From the NCBI RefSeq assembly GCF_021462415.1, contig NZ_JAKEDS010000002.1, forward strand, positions 434,001 to 498,000: DNA of 64,000 nucleotides, written 5' to 3'. A program made the translations under genes and the position numbers. Positions 53,497 through 62,348 of the stretch are shown piece after piece (position 1 is the first letter of the stretch; every line of letters starts with the position of its first letter). The stretch comes from Rhodohalobacter sp. 614A. Lineage in GTDB: Bacteria; Bacteroidota; Rhodothermia; Balneolales; Balneolaceae. The notes beneath the pieces were generated by a model. That model did not search any database and was not told the origin of the DNA. It saw only the letters and a list, made by a program, of their open reading frames with translations.

Positions 53497-56250
53497 ATGT
53501 CAAAAAAGAAACTCTTTCTACTCGACGGAATGGCGCTTGCATACCGGGCACATTTCGCATTTATCAATAGCCGGCTAAAAAACTCGGAGGGAATTCCGAC
53601 CGGGCCAATTCTTGGTTTTGCAAATACGGTGGAAAAGATGCTCGAGGAGGACAAGCCCACGCACATCGCCGTGGCCTGGGATACGCATGAACCGACTTTC
53701 CGCCACAAAATGGATGAGGAGTACAAAGCCAATCGTCCGCCGCAACCGGAAGAACTGAAAGTTGGCATTCCTCTGATGAAAGAGATGTTAAAGGCGTGGG
53801 GAATTCCCTGTATTGAACAACACGGGTATGAAGCGGATGACATTATCGGGACAATTGCAAACGGTGCCAATGCCGATGACGTGGACGTGATGTTGGTGAC
53901 GCCGGACAAAGATTTTATGCAGCTCGTTCATGATCACATTAAAATGATGAAACCCGATAACAAGGACGGCGGTTTCAATATTATCGATCGGGAAGGGGTG
54001 AAAGATTATTTCGGAGTTTATCCTGAACAAGTTATTGATGTGCTGGCGATGATTGGAGATACATCCGATAATATCCCGGGCGTTCCGGGTATCGGCAAAA
54101 AAGGCGCTCCAAAGTTAATTAAAAAATATGGTTCGCTGGCAGCGGCCATTCAGGACGCTCCCAACATTTCAGGAAAGAGGGCGCGTGAAGGTCTGACGGA
54201 ATTTGCCGACCAGGCACTTTTAGCCAAGGAGATGGTCACAATCAAAACAGATGTGCCGGATGTTGAAGATTGGGAGAAGCTGGAGTGGAAAGGACCGGAT
54301 AACAAGAAATTGGGCCTTTTCTTCAAAAGAATGGAATTTCGAACATTAACGCGAAAATATTTGGGTGAACAAGGTCCGGTTGCTGAAAAAAGCGGTGACC
54401 AGGTTGACTTGTTCGGCTCGTTTAAAGAAGAGGCGCCCAAACAGGAATTGGATGAAGAGAAGGTTAACTATGAGTTGATAAACACTATTGAGAAGTTGAA
54501 AAAAGTTGTACAGATCTTTCAGGACAAGAGCGAATTCTGCTTTGATACGGAAACGGATGGGCCCGATCCGGTGATCGCCAATTTAGTTGGAATTGCACTT
54601 TCAGCTATGCCTGGTTCAGGGTATTACGTTCCGGTGAACGTAGAAGGCGGACTTGATGAAAGGGAAGTGATAGATATTATTCGCCCGGTTTTTGAGAATC
54701 CCGATTCCATTAAAATTGCCCATAATTACAAGTTCGATTATTTGATTTTATCGCGGGCGGGAATTGATATCAAAGGAAAAGCATTTGATACGATGGTTGC
54801 GGCTTATCTTGTGGATGCTACTCAGAAATTGAAAATGGACGAACTTTCCAAGGGATTGCTGAATTACAAACCGGTTCCGATTGAAGAGCTGATCGGGAAA
54901 GGGAAAGCTCAAAAGTCGATGGCAGATTTGAGTCCGGATGATGTGTATTTGTACGCCTGCGAAGATGCGGATATTACTCTTCGATTGCATGAAATTTTAA
55001 GTAAACAGCTTAAGAAAGATGAGTTGGAAGAGATCGCCTTCAACGTGGATTTTCCCCTGATGGAAGTGCTGGCTGATATGGAGTATAAAGGTGTTAAGCT
55101 GGATACGGAGATGCTCGCCGGGTTTTCTAAAGAGCTGGAAAGTGATTTGTTGGAGCTTGAAAAAGAGATTTATGAAAAAGCAGGAGAGGAATTCAACATA
55201 AATTCACCTCAACAGTTGGGTGTGATTTTGTTTGAAAAGCTGGAGTTGCCCGCAGGAAAAAAAACCAAAACCGGTCAGTATTCAACGGCAGAATCGGTAT
55301 TGACGAATCTTGCAGCGAAGTACGAAATGCCAAGTTTGATTCTGGATTACCGGCAGTTGACGAAACTGAAATCAACTTATGTGGATGCTCTTCCGGCGCT
55401 GATAAAACCGGAAACCGGTCGCGTGCATACGGATTTTAACCAAAGTGTAGCGGCAACGGGACGATTGGCCTCCTCTAATCCAAACCTTCAAAATATCCCG
55501 ATTCGAACCGAACGTGGTCGGGAAATCCGAAAGGCGTTTATTGCTGAAGAAGGATATAAGTTGATGTCTGCTGATTATTCCCAGGTTGAGCTTCGGGTGA
55601 TTGCGCATATCGCCCAAGACCAGGCGATGATCGAGGCGTTTATTAATGACGAGGATATTCATTCCAGAACCGCAAAGGAGATTTTCAGCCTTGATTCGAT
55701 TGACGAAGTAACACCCGATCACCGGCGAAAAGCCAAGGAAGTGAATTTTGGGATTCCGTATGGTGTGAGTGCGTACGGATTGGCCTCTCGCTTGGGAATT
55801 GAGAACAGTGAAGGAAAAGAAATGATCGATCAGTATTTCGAGCGGTTTCCAAAAATTCTGACTTACATTAATGATACAAAGGCTTTTGCACGCGAACATG
55901 GCTATGTAAAAACCATGATGGGCCGGCGGCGGTATATTCCGGATATCAAATCGGGCAACTGGAATGTGCGCGGATTTGCCGAGCGAGTCGCGATCAATAT
56001 GCCGATCCAGGGAACAGCGGCTGATATTATTAAACTGGCAATGATCAACATTCACAACTGGCTGGAAGAAAACCAGAAACAGAGCCGAATGCTGCTACAG
56101 GTACATGATGAGTTGGTGTTTGAAATCCACGAAAGCGAATTGGATGAAGTGCCGGCAAAAATCCAAGAGTTAATGGAATCGGCAGTGGATCTTGTTGTTC
56201 CATTGAAAGTAGATACCGGAATTGGCGAGAATTGGTTGGAAGCTCATTAG
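53497..56250 (+). CDS. polA: DNA polymerase I
   Basis: 917 residues, all three domains. 5' nuclease at about 1-300 (F-L-L-D-G-M-A-L-A-Y-R, then G-Y-E-A-D-D-I-I-G-T and T-P-D-K-D). 3'-5' exonuclease at about 325-520 with intact ligands: F-D-T-E-T-D-G, H-N-Y-K-F-D and Y-A-C-E-D-A-D, so proofreading is expected. Polymerase domain with motif A (S-A-D-Y-S-Q-V-E-L-R), motif B (R-R-K-A-K-E-V-N-F-G, Phe selecting dNTP over ddNTP) and motif C (V-H-D-E-L-V-F). Nine bases after nfo. Confidence 0.97.
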   Translation: MSKKKLFLLDGMALAYRAHFAFINSRLKNSEGIPTGPILGFANTVEKMLEEDKPTHIAVAWDTHEPTFRHKMDEEYKANRPPQPEELKVGIPLMKEMLKAWGIPCIEQHGYEADDIIGTIANGANADDVDVMLVTPDKDFMQLVHDHIKMMKPDNKDGGFNIIDREGVKDYFGVYPEQVIDVLAMIGDTSDNIPGVPGIGKKGAPKLIKKYGSLAAAIQDAPNISGKRAREGLTEFADQALLAKEMVTIKTDVPDVEDWEKLEWKGPDNKKLGLFFKRMEFRTLTRKYLGEQGPVAEKSGDQVDLFGSFKEEAPKQELDEEKVNYELINTIEKLKKVVQIFQDKSEFCFDTETDGPDPVIANLVGIALSAMPGSGYYVPVNVEGGLDEREVIDIIRPVFENPDSIKIAHNYKFDYLILSRAGIDIKGKAFDTMVAAYLVDATQKLKMDELSKGLLNYKPVPIEELIGKGKAQKSMADLSPDDVYLYACEDADITLRLHEILSKQLKKDELEEIAFNVDFPLMEVLADMEYKGVKLDTEMLAGFSKELESDLLELEKEIYEKAGEEFNINSPQQLGVILFEKLELPAGKKTKTGQYSTAESVLTNLAAKYEMPSLILDYRQLTKLKSTYVDALPALIKPETGRVHTDFNQSVAATGRLASSNPNLQNIPIRTERGREIRKAFIAEEGYKLMSADYSQVELRVIAHIAQDQAMIEAFINDEDIHSRTAKEIFSLDSIDEVTPDHRRKAKEVNFGIPYGVSAYGLASRLGIENSEGKEMIDQYFERFPKILTYINDTKAFAREHGYVKTMMGRRRYIPDIKSGNWNVRGFAERVAINMPIQGTAADIIKLAMINIHNWLEENQKQSRMLLQVHDELVFEIHESELDEVPAKIQELMESAVDLVVPLKVDTGIGENWLEAH

Positions 56251-56279
56251 GAGATTCGTGAAGCAGAGCTTTGGGGAGG

Positions 56280-56305
56280 CGTTTCGAAGGAGGACCTTCG
56301 GAACG
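56280..56305. repeat. Dispersed hairpin repeat, copy 3 (inverted)
   Basis: CGTTTCGAAGG-AGGA-CCTTCGGAACG is the reverse complement of copies 1 and 2 with one base change that makes a mismatch in the stem. Upstream GAAGCAGAGCTTTGGGGAGG matches, inverted, the flank of copy 1. It follows the polA stop by 29 bases. Confidence 0.7.
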
Positions 56306-56363
56306 AGTTTTGCTGAAAACAGAGTCCCTTTTTAAATCCAATTACTTCTACTTGTCACCTACT

Positions 56364-56388
56364 TGTTCCGAAGCTCTGCTTCGGAACA
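56364..56388. repeat. Variant hairpin of the same repeat family
   Basis: Perfect 11 bp arms TGTTCCGAAGC and GCTTCGGAACA with loop TCT. It combines the outer part of the main repeat (TTCCGAAG) with the AAGC-TCT-GCTT loop of the flanking small hairpin, and lies at the end of the region between convergent polA and the next gene. Confidence 0.65.
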
Positions 56389-56408
56389 CACACCTTGGAA
56401 GCTCAGCT

Positions 56409-56900
56409 TCAATCGTAACTTTCAGAATCCTTCAATAATTTCTCACCGGTTTCCAGGTAGTGATTCATCGATTTCTCCCACCACTTCATGGATCTACAGA
56501 AATCGTCTTTTAACTGATTTTCGATATAGAAATTCGCTTCATCACTCAGTGCCGTGTATTGATAGCGGATGTGAACGTTCGTCAGTTCATCGGCAACTTT
56601 CTCAAGATCGATATTGATACGGATCACATTTTCTCCGGGTGACACCCTGAGGAATTCAATTTTATAATCCATTGGGTCGTATTGAGTGACATGCCAGACG
56701 GTTTCATGCTCGCCATGATGTGGCGTGGTAAAAACACAATCCTTCTCAATCAATCCGGATGCGGAATGGATCATTTTACAGTTCCATCCATCAAGCCAGT
56801 CGTTTTCCCGAACCGGACAAAGAAGCGGAAAAACTTCATCCACACTCCCTTTATTTGACTGGATGTAACAAAACGTTTTTTGTTTTCCCTGGAATGACAT
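56409..56900 (-). CDS. SRPBCC (START-like) domain protein
   Basis: 163 residues with the START/polyketide-cyclase-like fold: an early V-D-E-V-F-P-L-L-C-P-V-R-E-N-D-W-L-D-G-W segment, alternating strands with C-V-F-T-T-P-H and E-T-V-W-H-V-T-Q-Y-D, and a long C-terminal helix (M-K-W-W-E-K-S-M-N-H-Y-L). Such pockets bind hydrophobic ligands; the ligand is unknown. It is transcribed with the DUF3303 gene upstream at a spacing of about 70 bases. Confidence 0.75.
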   Translation of the reverse strand: MSFQGKQKTFCYIQSNKGSVDEVFPLLCPVRENDWLDGWNCKMIHSASGLIEKDCVFTTPHHGEHETVWHVTQYDPMDYKIEFLRVSPGENVIRINIDLEKVADELTNVHIRYQYTALSDEANFYIENQLKDDFCRSMKWWEKSMNHYLETGEKLLKDSESYD

Positions 56901-56969
56901 AGCTCATTCAATTAGATATTGGAATGTATAAAATTTCGGGAAAAAATATGTCAGAATAAGAGTTGGGAT

Positions 56970-57236
56970 TTAGGACAAGGCTTTATTTTTCGCCTCTTCT
57001 GAAGAAATCACCGGTACAATTTTAAACTCCATTACATCGTCCCAGTTTGAGATCCACTGGTGAATTTTTTCTTCGGAATCCGTTTCCATTACCTGGTAGC
57101 ATTTTTCCATGTTCTCATCAATCCAGCTATGGATATAGGTGAGCCCTTCCGGTTGCATGCGTCCTTTCTCTTCAAGTCGTTTGTAAATCTCATTGACTTG
57201 TCCCGGTTTGAAAGTTTCAATGATCATGTATGTCAT
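56970..57236 (-). CDS. DUF3303-family protein
   Basis: 88 residues from the ATG at 57236; AGAGGAG lies just 4 bases upstream and fixes this start over an in-frame TTG at 57284. Ferredoxin-like small fold: M-T-Y-M-I-I-E-T-F strand, E-K-G-R-M-Q-P-E-G-L loop, C-Y-Q-V-M-E-T-D strand, and the I-H-Q-W-I-S-N-W-D-D-V-M-E-F-K-I-V-P-V end typical of DUF3303/YciI-like proteins. No known function. Confidence 0.8.
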   Translation of the reverse strand: MTYMIIETFKPGQVNEIYKRLEEKGRMQPEGLTYIHSWIDENMEKCYQVMETDSEEKIHQWISNWDDVMEFKIVPVISSEEAKNKALS

Positions 57237-57368
57237 GTTTCTCCTCTTGTCAGTGTGTTTTTTTAAATGTACAAATCCATTCAATTTTAGGCTGATTTTT
57301 TAAGATTTATCGAGCATTCGCTTTCTCATGTTTGTATTTTTAAAGAAAGAGAATTTTTAGAGAGTACT

Positions 57369-58361
57369 ATGAGAAGTTTAAACAGACGGGCAAAGATCAC
57401 GGGGACCGGTTCTTATCTTCCAAGTAAAACCATTAAAAACAGTGATCTTCATGTTGAATTTGCATCGAAAGATTCCTGGATTCAGAAGAACCTGGGAATA
57501 AAGGAAAGAAGAATTGCTGATCCCTCTGAGGCGACCAGTGACCTTGCAGCTAAAGCTGGGCAACGCGCAATAGAAAGTGCAGGCCTCACCCCACCGGATA
57601 TCGATCTTATTATAGTAGCGACAACTACACCAGACCGGCCGGCACCATCCACGGCCTGTATTGTCCAGGAAAAAATCGGAGCGTTTAATGCCGCCGCGTT
57701 TGATTTGGCAGCGGTTTGTTCGGGTTTTTTATATGGAATGACGGTTGCCAACCAGTTTATAGCCACTAAAATGTACGAGCATATTTTGGTGATTGGAGTA
57801 GATGTTTTCTCGCGCATTACGGATTGGGAGAGAAGAGATTGTATTTTTTTCGGAGATGGTGCAGGGGCCGCTGTTTTTTCACCGGCGGGAGATTCTGAAG
57901 GATTTTTGAACTTTCGGCTTCATGCAGATGGCCGGGGAAAGTTTCACTTTACGATTCCGGCTGGGGGATCCGAAATACCGGCAACACCAGAGACACTCGA
58001 TAAGCGGCTTCACTTTTTTGAAATGAACGGACGAGCTGTTTATGAAACGGCCACAAAAGTCCTTCCGGAGGTGATTCTTGAAGTTTTGGACGATGCCCAT
58101 TTAACGGTTGATGACATCAAACTTGTGATTCCCCATCAACCCAGCATTAAAGTTTTGAAAGAAGTGGCGAGAATCATCAACATGCCTTTTGAAAAAGTAA
58201 TGACCAATATGGCACATTATGCGAACACTTCCGGCGGTACGATTCCCATATTGCTTGACGAAGTCGTGCGGGCCGGTAAGATCAACAAAGGCGATCTGAT
58301 CCTGTTTGCAGCTGTAGGAAGCGGCTGGACCTGGGGCGCTTCCATTCTGAAATGGGCTTAA
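57369..58361 (+). CDS. fabH: Beta-ketoacyl-ACP synthase III
   Basis: 330-residue condensing enzyme that starts fatty-acid synthesis from acyl-CoA and malonyl-ACP. The triad is complete: Cys117 in A-A-V-C-S-G-F, His256 in P-H-Q-P-S, and Asn286 in Y-A-N-T-S-G-G. Also the typical N-terminal I-T-G-T-G-S-Y-L-P and C-terminal G-S-G-W-T-W-G-A. It is not in a fab cluster, so it may be a second FabH or a FabH-like enzyme with another acyl primer; Bacteroidota-type genomes often have several. Confidence 0.93.
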   Translation: MRSLNRRAKITGTGSYLPSKTIKNSDLHVEFASKDSWIQKNLGIKERRIADPSEATSDLAAKAGQRAIESAGLTPPDIDLIIVATTTPDRPAPSTACIVQEKIGAFNAAAFDLAAVCSGFLYGMTVANQFIATKMYEHILVIGVDVFSRITDWERRDCIFFGDGAGAAVFSPAGDSEGFLNFRLHADGRGKFHFTIPAGGSEIPATPETLDKRLHFFEMNGRAVYETATKVLPEVILEVLDDAHLTVDDIKLVIPHQPSIKVLKEVARIINMPFEKVMTNMAHYANTSGGTIPILLDEVVRAGKINKGDLILFAAVGSGWTWGASILKWA

Positions 58362-58391
58362 AAATTACACAATGATCAATTGAGAAGAGTG

Positions 58392-58447
58392 TGTCATATT
58401 GAGCGCAATTCCGAGTTTTTTTCACTCAGAATGAAGTCGAAATATGA
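58392..58447. repeat. Decayed intergenic repeat
   Basis: TGTCATATTGAG ... and ... CTCAGAATGAAGTCGAAATATGA flank a T-rich centre; the ends TCATATT and AATATGA are reverse complements. The text resembles the GTCATACTGAG ... GTCGAAGTATGA elements scattered between genes in Bacteroidota. It fills the 180-base gap after fabH, where nothing else is recognised. Confidence 0.4.
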
Positions 58448-58545
58448 GTTTTCAGTTTCGCACCGATTTAAAACTGTCAATGTTGCGGCATGAGCAAGTC
58501 TTTCACTCGCATCTTTTTTTTAGAAAGAAAACTTTGCATTCGAAT

Positions 58546-58965
58546 TCATTTCTCAATTTTAAATTTAAGCAGTTTCTGAAAGTCCACAATGAAGGAATTA
58601 TCCTTTACGATCATTGAGACGCCGCGTCCCTCGGCATATTTTCTGGCTTTAGATAACTCCTTTTTCAAATTTTCGCTGATGTCAGATTCAAGAATTTTAG
58701 AAACAGTTTTTTCTCCAAAGACAAATGAAGCTCTAAAAAAGCCATCGTAGATAATGATAAAAAACAGGTTCCTCTTTTTGAGGAATGTCTTCAATATCCA
58801 TCCGTTTTTTGGGCCATAAAATTTCCACTCCTCAACTGTTTCTCCGGCTATTTTTTTGACTGTTTCCCGAAGTTCCAGAAGAGGCGTATAAGCCTGTTTT
58901 AGTTTTTCCCTGATTTGAACTTCATCAGGTGTAATATTTTTCTCATGAAATGCACTTTCTGTCAT
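58546..58965 (-). CDS. DUF3788-type protein
   Basis: 139 residues. AGGAGG lies 7 bases before the ATG. The pattern E-E-W-K-F-Y-G-P-K-N-G-W-I-L-K, then K-R-N-L-F-F-I-I-I-Y-D-G-F-F-R-A-S-F-V-F-G, matches DUF3788 (a YdhG/YjbR-like fold). Function unknown. Cytoplasmic, single gene, with no related neighbours. Confidence 0.75.
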   Translation of the reverse strand: MTESAFHEKNITPDEVQIREKLKQAYTPLLELRETVKKIAGETVEEWKFYGPKNGWILKTFLKKRNLFFIIIYDGFFRASFVFGEKTVSKILESDISENLKKELSKARKYAEGRGVSMIVKDNSFIVDFQKLLKFKIEK

Positions 58966-59194
58966 GATAAACCTCCTGATTTTTAAGTTTGAATACAGAC
59001 TCCTCTATGAAACATAAATAGCTGAGTAGTCAAATCAAATAGAAATTCTTAACTCTGTTTTTGATGAATGCTCAGAATCAGGCTTATCAAGAAACCAGGA
59101 CAAACTCTGTCCGTTAATATTTTTTGAATGAATTTTATTTTCCTTCGCAACGTAAAAAAATCCAAATACAAAGCAGATCCAAAGAATGGTTTTC

Positions 59195-59755
59195 TTACTC
59201 AATATCGAGATTATATTTTTCCAGGAGGCCGGGTAATCCATTGAGGGAAAATTTGGCTTTATTGATATTGTTGATGACAGGATCAATAGAAAAATTATAC
59301 GATGACTTGAAGTCGGCTTTCTTAAGATTTGTGTTTCTGAAAATGGCCTGATGAAGATCGCAATTCGCAAAATTACAATCTGAAAGATTGGTTTCGGTAA
59401 AATCCACCTCTTTAAGATTACAATCCAGAAAAGAAATGTCTTTGGGATTTATTTGGTAGAAAGAGGAGAGGCTCAGGTTGCAGCCGTGGAAATGGATAGA
59501 GAAAAGAAATTCATTGCAATCTTCAAAGCGTAATCCCACCAGTTTACAATTTTGGAAGGCAACTTCATTGAAAAATACATCATATAACCTGGATGAGCTG
59601 AAATCACAATTTTCAAATTCACATTCAATGAAATGGATTCCCGTAAGATCCGAATTTGGTAAAATGCAGTTAACAAACCGGCAACTTTCGTAGTCGCCGG
59701 CATCCATTTTTTTTAGCCCTTTAAAGGTTTGATCTGCGAAATATGAAGCCGACAT
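59195..59755 (-). CDS. Pentapeptide-repeat protein
   Basis: 186 residues. From about residue 25 to 160 nearly every fifth position is F or L within A/C/S-x-F/L-x-x units (C-E-F-E-N, C-D-F-S-S, C-N-L-K-E, V-D-F-T-E, C-N-F-A-N, A-I-F-R-N, A-D-F-K-S), giving a right-handed quadrilateral helix. The two-block layout with a break near residue 75-95 recalls Qnr/MfpA proteins that mimic DNA and shield gyrase, but similarity by eye does not establish that role. No signal peptide. Confidence 0.85.
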   Translation of the reverse strand: MSASYFADQTFKGLKKMDAGDYESCRFVNCILPNSDLTGIHFIECEFENCDFSSSRLYDVFFNEVAFQNCKLVGLRFEDCNEFLFSIHFHGCNLSLSSFYQINPKDISFLDCNLKEVDFTETNLSDCNFANCDLHQAIFRNTNLKKADFKSSYNFSIDPVINNINKAKFSLNGLPGLLEKYNLDIE

Positions 59756-59812
59756 GCGGGAGTGGGTGCTTCTTCAAACAATATCAATTGTCGTTCTATT
59801 TGAAAGAGTAGC

Positions 59813-60157
59813 TTATTCTTTATTATAAGCCTCAAGTGCGGCATCAAGGCTCGTATGATGATCAAATACAGTATTCAACTGAGAAACCATCAACAAACTG
59901 GAAATCCGTTTGTCGGCATTACACAATTTAATGTCGCCATCATTTTTTCGAACAGTATTCAATCCACCGATGAGTATTCCAAGACCGGATGAGTTCATGA
60001 ACTTCACATTTTCAAGATTGATAATAATCTTTTTCTTGCCTTCATCAATCAATTTATGGATTTCATTAGAGAAGGTTTCGGCGTCCGGTCCGCCCATAAT
60101 TCTTCCTTTTAAATCAATGACTACACAATTGTACTTTTCAGATATGCTATAATTCAT
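59813..60157 (-). CDS. STAS-domain anti-sigma-factor antagonist
   Basis: 114 residues of the SpoIIAA/RsbV type. The phosphorylation segment K-F-M-N-S-S-G-L-G has the expected serine at 57. It is regulated by phosphorylation by an RsbW/SpoIIAB-type kinase and dephosphorylation by a PP2C phosphatase. It is divergent from the kinase gene at 60360 with about 200 bases between; with the second STAS protein it makes a partner-switching set. Confidence 0.92.
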   Translation of the reverse strand: MNYSISEKYNCVVIDLKGRIMGGPDAETFSNEIHKLIDEGKKKIIINLENVKFMNSSGLGILIGGLNTVRKNDGDIKLCNADKRISSLLMVSQLNTVFDHHTSLDAALEAYNKE

Positions 60158-60359
60158 GGTCCCCTAAATTTAGTGGTTTATTGGTGGAGGAAAATTACAA
60201 TTTAAATTATTAAAAGCTAATAATAGTTCGACATTAAATATTCATATTGAATCAAAAAAACCAATTATAATATTATAAGAAAGTAGTTTGATATGAATTT
60301 TCTTTTATATTGGCGAATAAATTGATGTGGATGATTTTAAATGATCATTAATTCATTTG

Positions 60360-60764
60360 ATGAAAAGTGAAAAAACTTTTACCAGAAGCATTAATGAATT
60401 AGAAAATATTTTCAGTTTCCTGGAAGTTAATGGAGAGAGATTTCATATGAATGAAAGGAACCTTCATGATCTTGAACTTTCGGTTGAAGAAATTTTCACA
60501 AATATGGTTCGTCATAATTCGAGCTCCAACCAGGCTATTGAAATATCGATAGAGCTTGATGACGGACAGATTTTAACTTGCTTAACTGATCACGAAGACA
60601 CGCCTTTTGATTTTACTCAACTCGGTGAGATTGATTTTGAAGAATATATAGCCAAAAAAAAATCCGGCGGCTTAGGAATTTTTCTTGTGAAAGAATTGAT
60701 GGATGAAGTGAGATTTGAACACCTGAACGGGAAGTCGAAAATCACAATAATAAAAAAAGCTTGA
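60360..60764 (+). CDS. RsbW/SpoIIAB-type anti-sigma kinase
   Basis: 134 residues from the ATG at 60360 (a TTG at 60357 is adjacent). GHKL ATPase of the serine-kinase anti-sigma group: N-box E-L-S-V-E-E-I-F-T-N-M-V-R-H, G1-like D-H-E-D-T-P-F-D-F, and G2 K-K-S-G-G-L-G-I-F-L-V-K-E-L-M-D. It would phosphorylate one or both STAS proteins and bind a sigma factor or another output. It is followed after 8 bases by a STAS gene, so the pair is an operon. Confidence 0.92.
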   Translation: MKSEKTFTRSINELENIFSFLEVNGERFHMNERNLHDLELSVEEIFTNMVRHNSSSNQAIEISIELDDGQILTCLTDHEDTPFDFTQLGEIDFEEYIAKKKSGGLGIFLVKELMDEVRFEHLNGKSKITIIKKA

Positions 60765-60772
60765 GGTTTTAA

Positions 60773-61057
60773 ATGCTTACTATCGAAAAAAAGAGTGCGA
60801 ATGAACTGAAGTTTATTGGCCGTTTAGATGCAAGCCAGGTAGAAAAAGCTGCAAACCATCTTTCAAAAAAAGAAGAGACGATTACGATAGATATGTCGGA
60901 CCTAGATTACATTTCCAGTATGGGATTGAGCATTTTGGTTAATACCTATAAGCGGTTGAGTGAAAACGGACACTCAGTTAAATTAAAGCACTTGAATAAT
61001 CACGTAAGAGCCGTTTTTAAATATACCCGCCTCGACCAGGTTTTTATTATTGAATAG
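60773..61057 (+). CDS. Second STAS-domain anti-sigma-factor antagonist
   Basis: 94 residues of STAS fold (L-T-I-E-K-K-S-A-N-E-L-K-F-I-G-R-L-D-A start). The phospho-acceptor segment reads D-Y-I-S-S-M-G-L, with Ser49 aligned to the usual site. Cotranscribed with the kinase gene. Having two STAS proteins around one kinase suggests two inputs competing for it. Confidence 0.9.
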   Translation: MLTIEKKSANELKFIGRLDASQVEKAANHLSKKEETITIDMSDLDYISSMGLSILVNTYKRLSENGHSVKLKHLNNHVRAVFKYTRLDQVFIIE

Positions 61058-61138
61058 TTCTAAATTTATTCAGTTTTTTAGATACTTTATTTCAGATATT
61101 TTTGATTAGGGGTCTTCGGTAATTAATAAATAAGGTGA

Positions 61139-61669
61139 ATGGTCAGGGCAAGTGATAATGAACTTGTAGAGCAGTGTTTACAGGGTGATAATGGGGCATT
61201 TAATGAATTGGTTGAGCGGTATCAGTTAACGATGTACAGGACTGCTTTGTCTATCGTGAAGAATCCGGAGGTAGCCAAGGATGTTACTCAGGATGGATTC
61301 ATAAAATCGTGGGAAAAGCTTGGTACATTTGATCCTGAGTATAAATTTTATAGTTGGCTGTATAGGATCATTGTCAACGAGGCTTTAAACAAAGTTCGGC
61401 AGAATCAAACTTTTGAAAGCATCTCCAATCAAAAAACCGCCGGCACTACACCTTTTAAACAATTAGTACAGAAAGAAGAAAACCGTCAACTCTATGAAGC
61501 GATTGAATCACTTTCCCCAGAGTTTAGTGCGGTCATTTTTTTAAGACATTTTGAAGAGTTGAGCTACCGGGATATTGCCGAAGTTCTGGAGATTGAAGAG
61601 AAGACGGTAAAGTCGCGACTTTATGGGGGAAGAATGAAACTCCGGGAAAGTCTATTTGTAGATCGTTAG
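61139..61669 (+). CDS. RNA polymerase ECF-type sigma factor
   Basis: 176 residues, compact ECF factor. Region 2 at about 10-80 (F-N-E-L-V-E-R-Y-Q, then D-V-T-Q-D-G-F and F-Y-S-W-L-Y-R-I-I-V-N). Region 4 at about 115-170 (L-S-P-E-F-S-A-V-I-F-L-R-H-F-E-E-L-S-Y-R-D-I-A-E-V-L-style helix-turn-helix, then T-V-K-S-R-L). The start is preceded by AAGG. It lies 80 bases after the partner-switch operon and 135 bases before a small anti-sigma-like gene; either could control it. Confidence 0.92.
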   Translation: MVRASDNELVEQCLQGDNGAFNELVERYQLTMYRTALSIVKNPEVAKDVTQDGFIKSWEKLGTFDPEYKFYSWLYRIIVNEALNKVRQNQTFESISNQKTAGTTPFKQLVQKEENRQLYEAIESLSPEFSAVIFLRHFEELSYRDIAEVLEIEEKTVKSRLYGGRMKLRESLFVDR

Positions 61670-61804
61670 GGTAGAATCTTATGCGAACCAAGAAAATTTT
61701 AAAAACTTACCAACTTTTTTGGTTGTGATGTGTAATTAAAGTAAAACAGTTTGTTGAAATTGTATCTCTGTTGGTTTTGAGGATACAATTATAATGGCGC
61801 AGCA

Positions 61805-62059
61805 ATGGAAAATAAGATTATAGAATTAATTCAGGCAGAGATTGACAGTGAGAATTCTCCTGAAGAAAGTAAGAAACTTGAATCGATTCTTAATAATAAT
61901 GAAGAGGCTCAATCTCTACATCATGATCTGCTGGAAATCTCTGAGAAGATGAAAGATCTAAAATCAGAATTTGAGCTCCCGGAGGGAATTTCGATGCATA
62001 TAAGTAAGGAAATAGCAAAAAAACCAAAAACCGGTGAACTAAAAAATTTGGCAAGTTAA
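61805..62059 (+). CDS. Small acidic protein, possible soluble anti-sigma factor
   Basis: 84 residues, very acidic, helical (I-Q-A-E-I-D-S-E-N-S-P-E-E-S-K-K-L-E-S-I-L-N-N-N-E-E-A-style). It resembles the N-terminal domain of membrane anti-sigma factors without the zinc motif or membrane helix. Placement right after the ECF sigma gene supports such a role; nothing else does. It ends before a terminator at 62192. Confidence 0.55.
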   Translation: MENKIIELIQAEIDSENSPEESKKLESILNNNEEAQSLHHDLLEISEKMKDLKSEFELPEGISMHISKEIAKKPKTGELKNLAS

Positions 62060-62191
62060 CGGCTAATCCAGCTTTTCATAAGCTGATTACCCGCAGTGGT
62101 TCTGATATTGAAAAAAACTAGGTCGATATGTGATCGGTGGTTAACAAGCCGGTCACTCTTTTTCTTGAAAATAATAGTTGAGCAAAAAGAC

Positions 62192-62226
62192 AAAAATGTC
62201 TCAGTGATATGAGGCATTTTTCTATT
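62192..62226 (+). terminator. Intrinsic terminator
   Basis: AAAAATGTCTCA and TGAGGCATTTTT form a 12 bp stem with one G-T pair around GTGATA. The T-run forms the end of the stem and is followed by CTATTT. It lies about 130 bases after the small acidic gene and could work in both directions. Confidence 0.65.
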
Positions 62227-62348
62227 TAAAGGATCTGATATTCAGGCAAGTGAATTTTTTTCGGTCTGTGGGAGACCTCATTTTTAAACGTGGTTTATAC
62301 TCGCCCCGTTTAAAAATTGAACTGAGAAGATTGATAGCACTTTATGAT

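Noticed and set aside
59035-59370. Minus-strand frame with one hydrophobic segment overlapping the pentapeptide-repeat gene
   Set aside because: The overlap covers more than half of the frame and the remainder shows no motif; a small membrane protein from an internal ATG cannot be excluded, but support is too thin.
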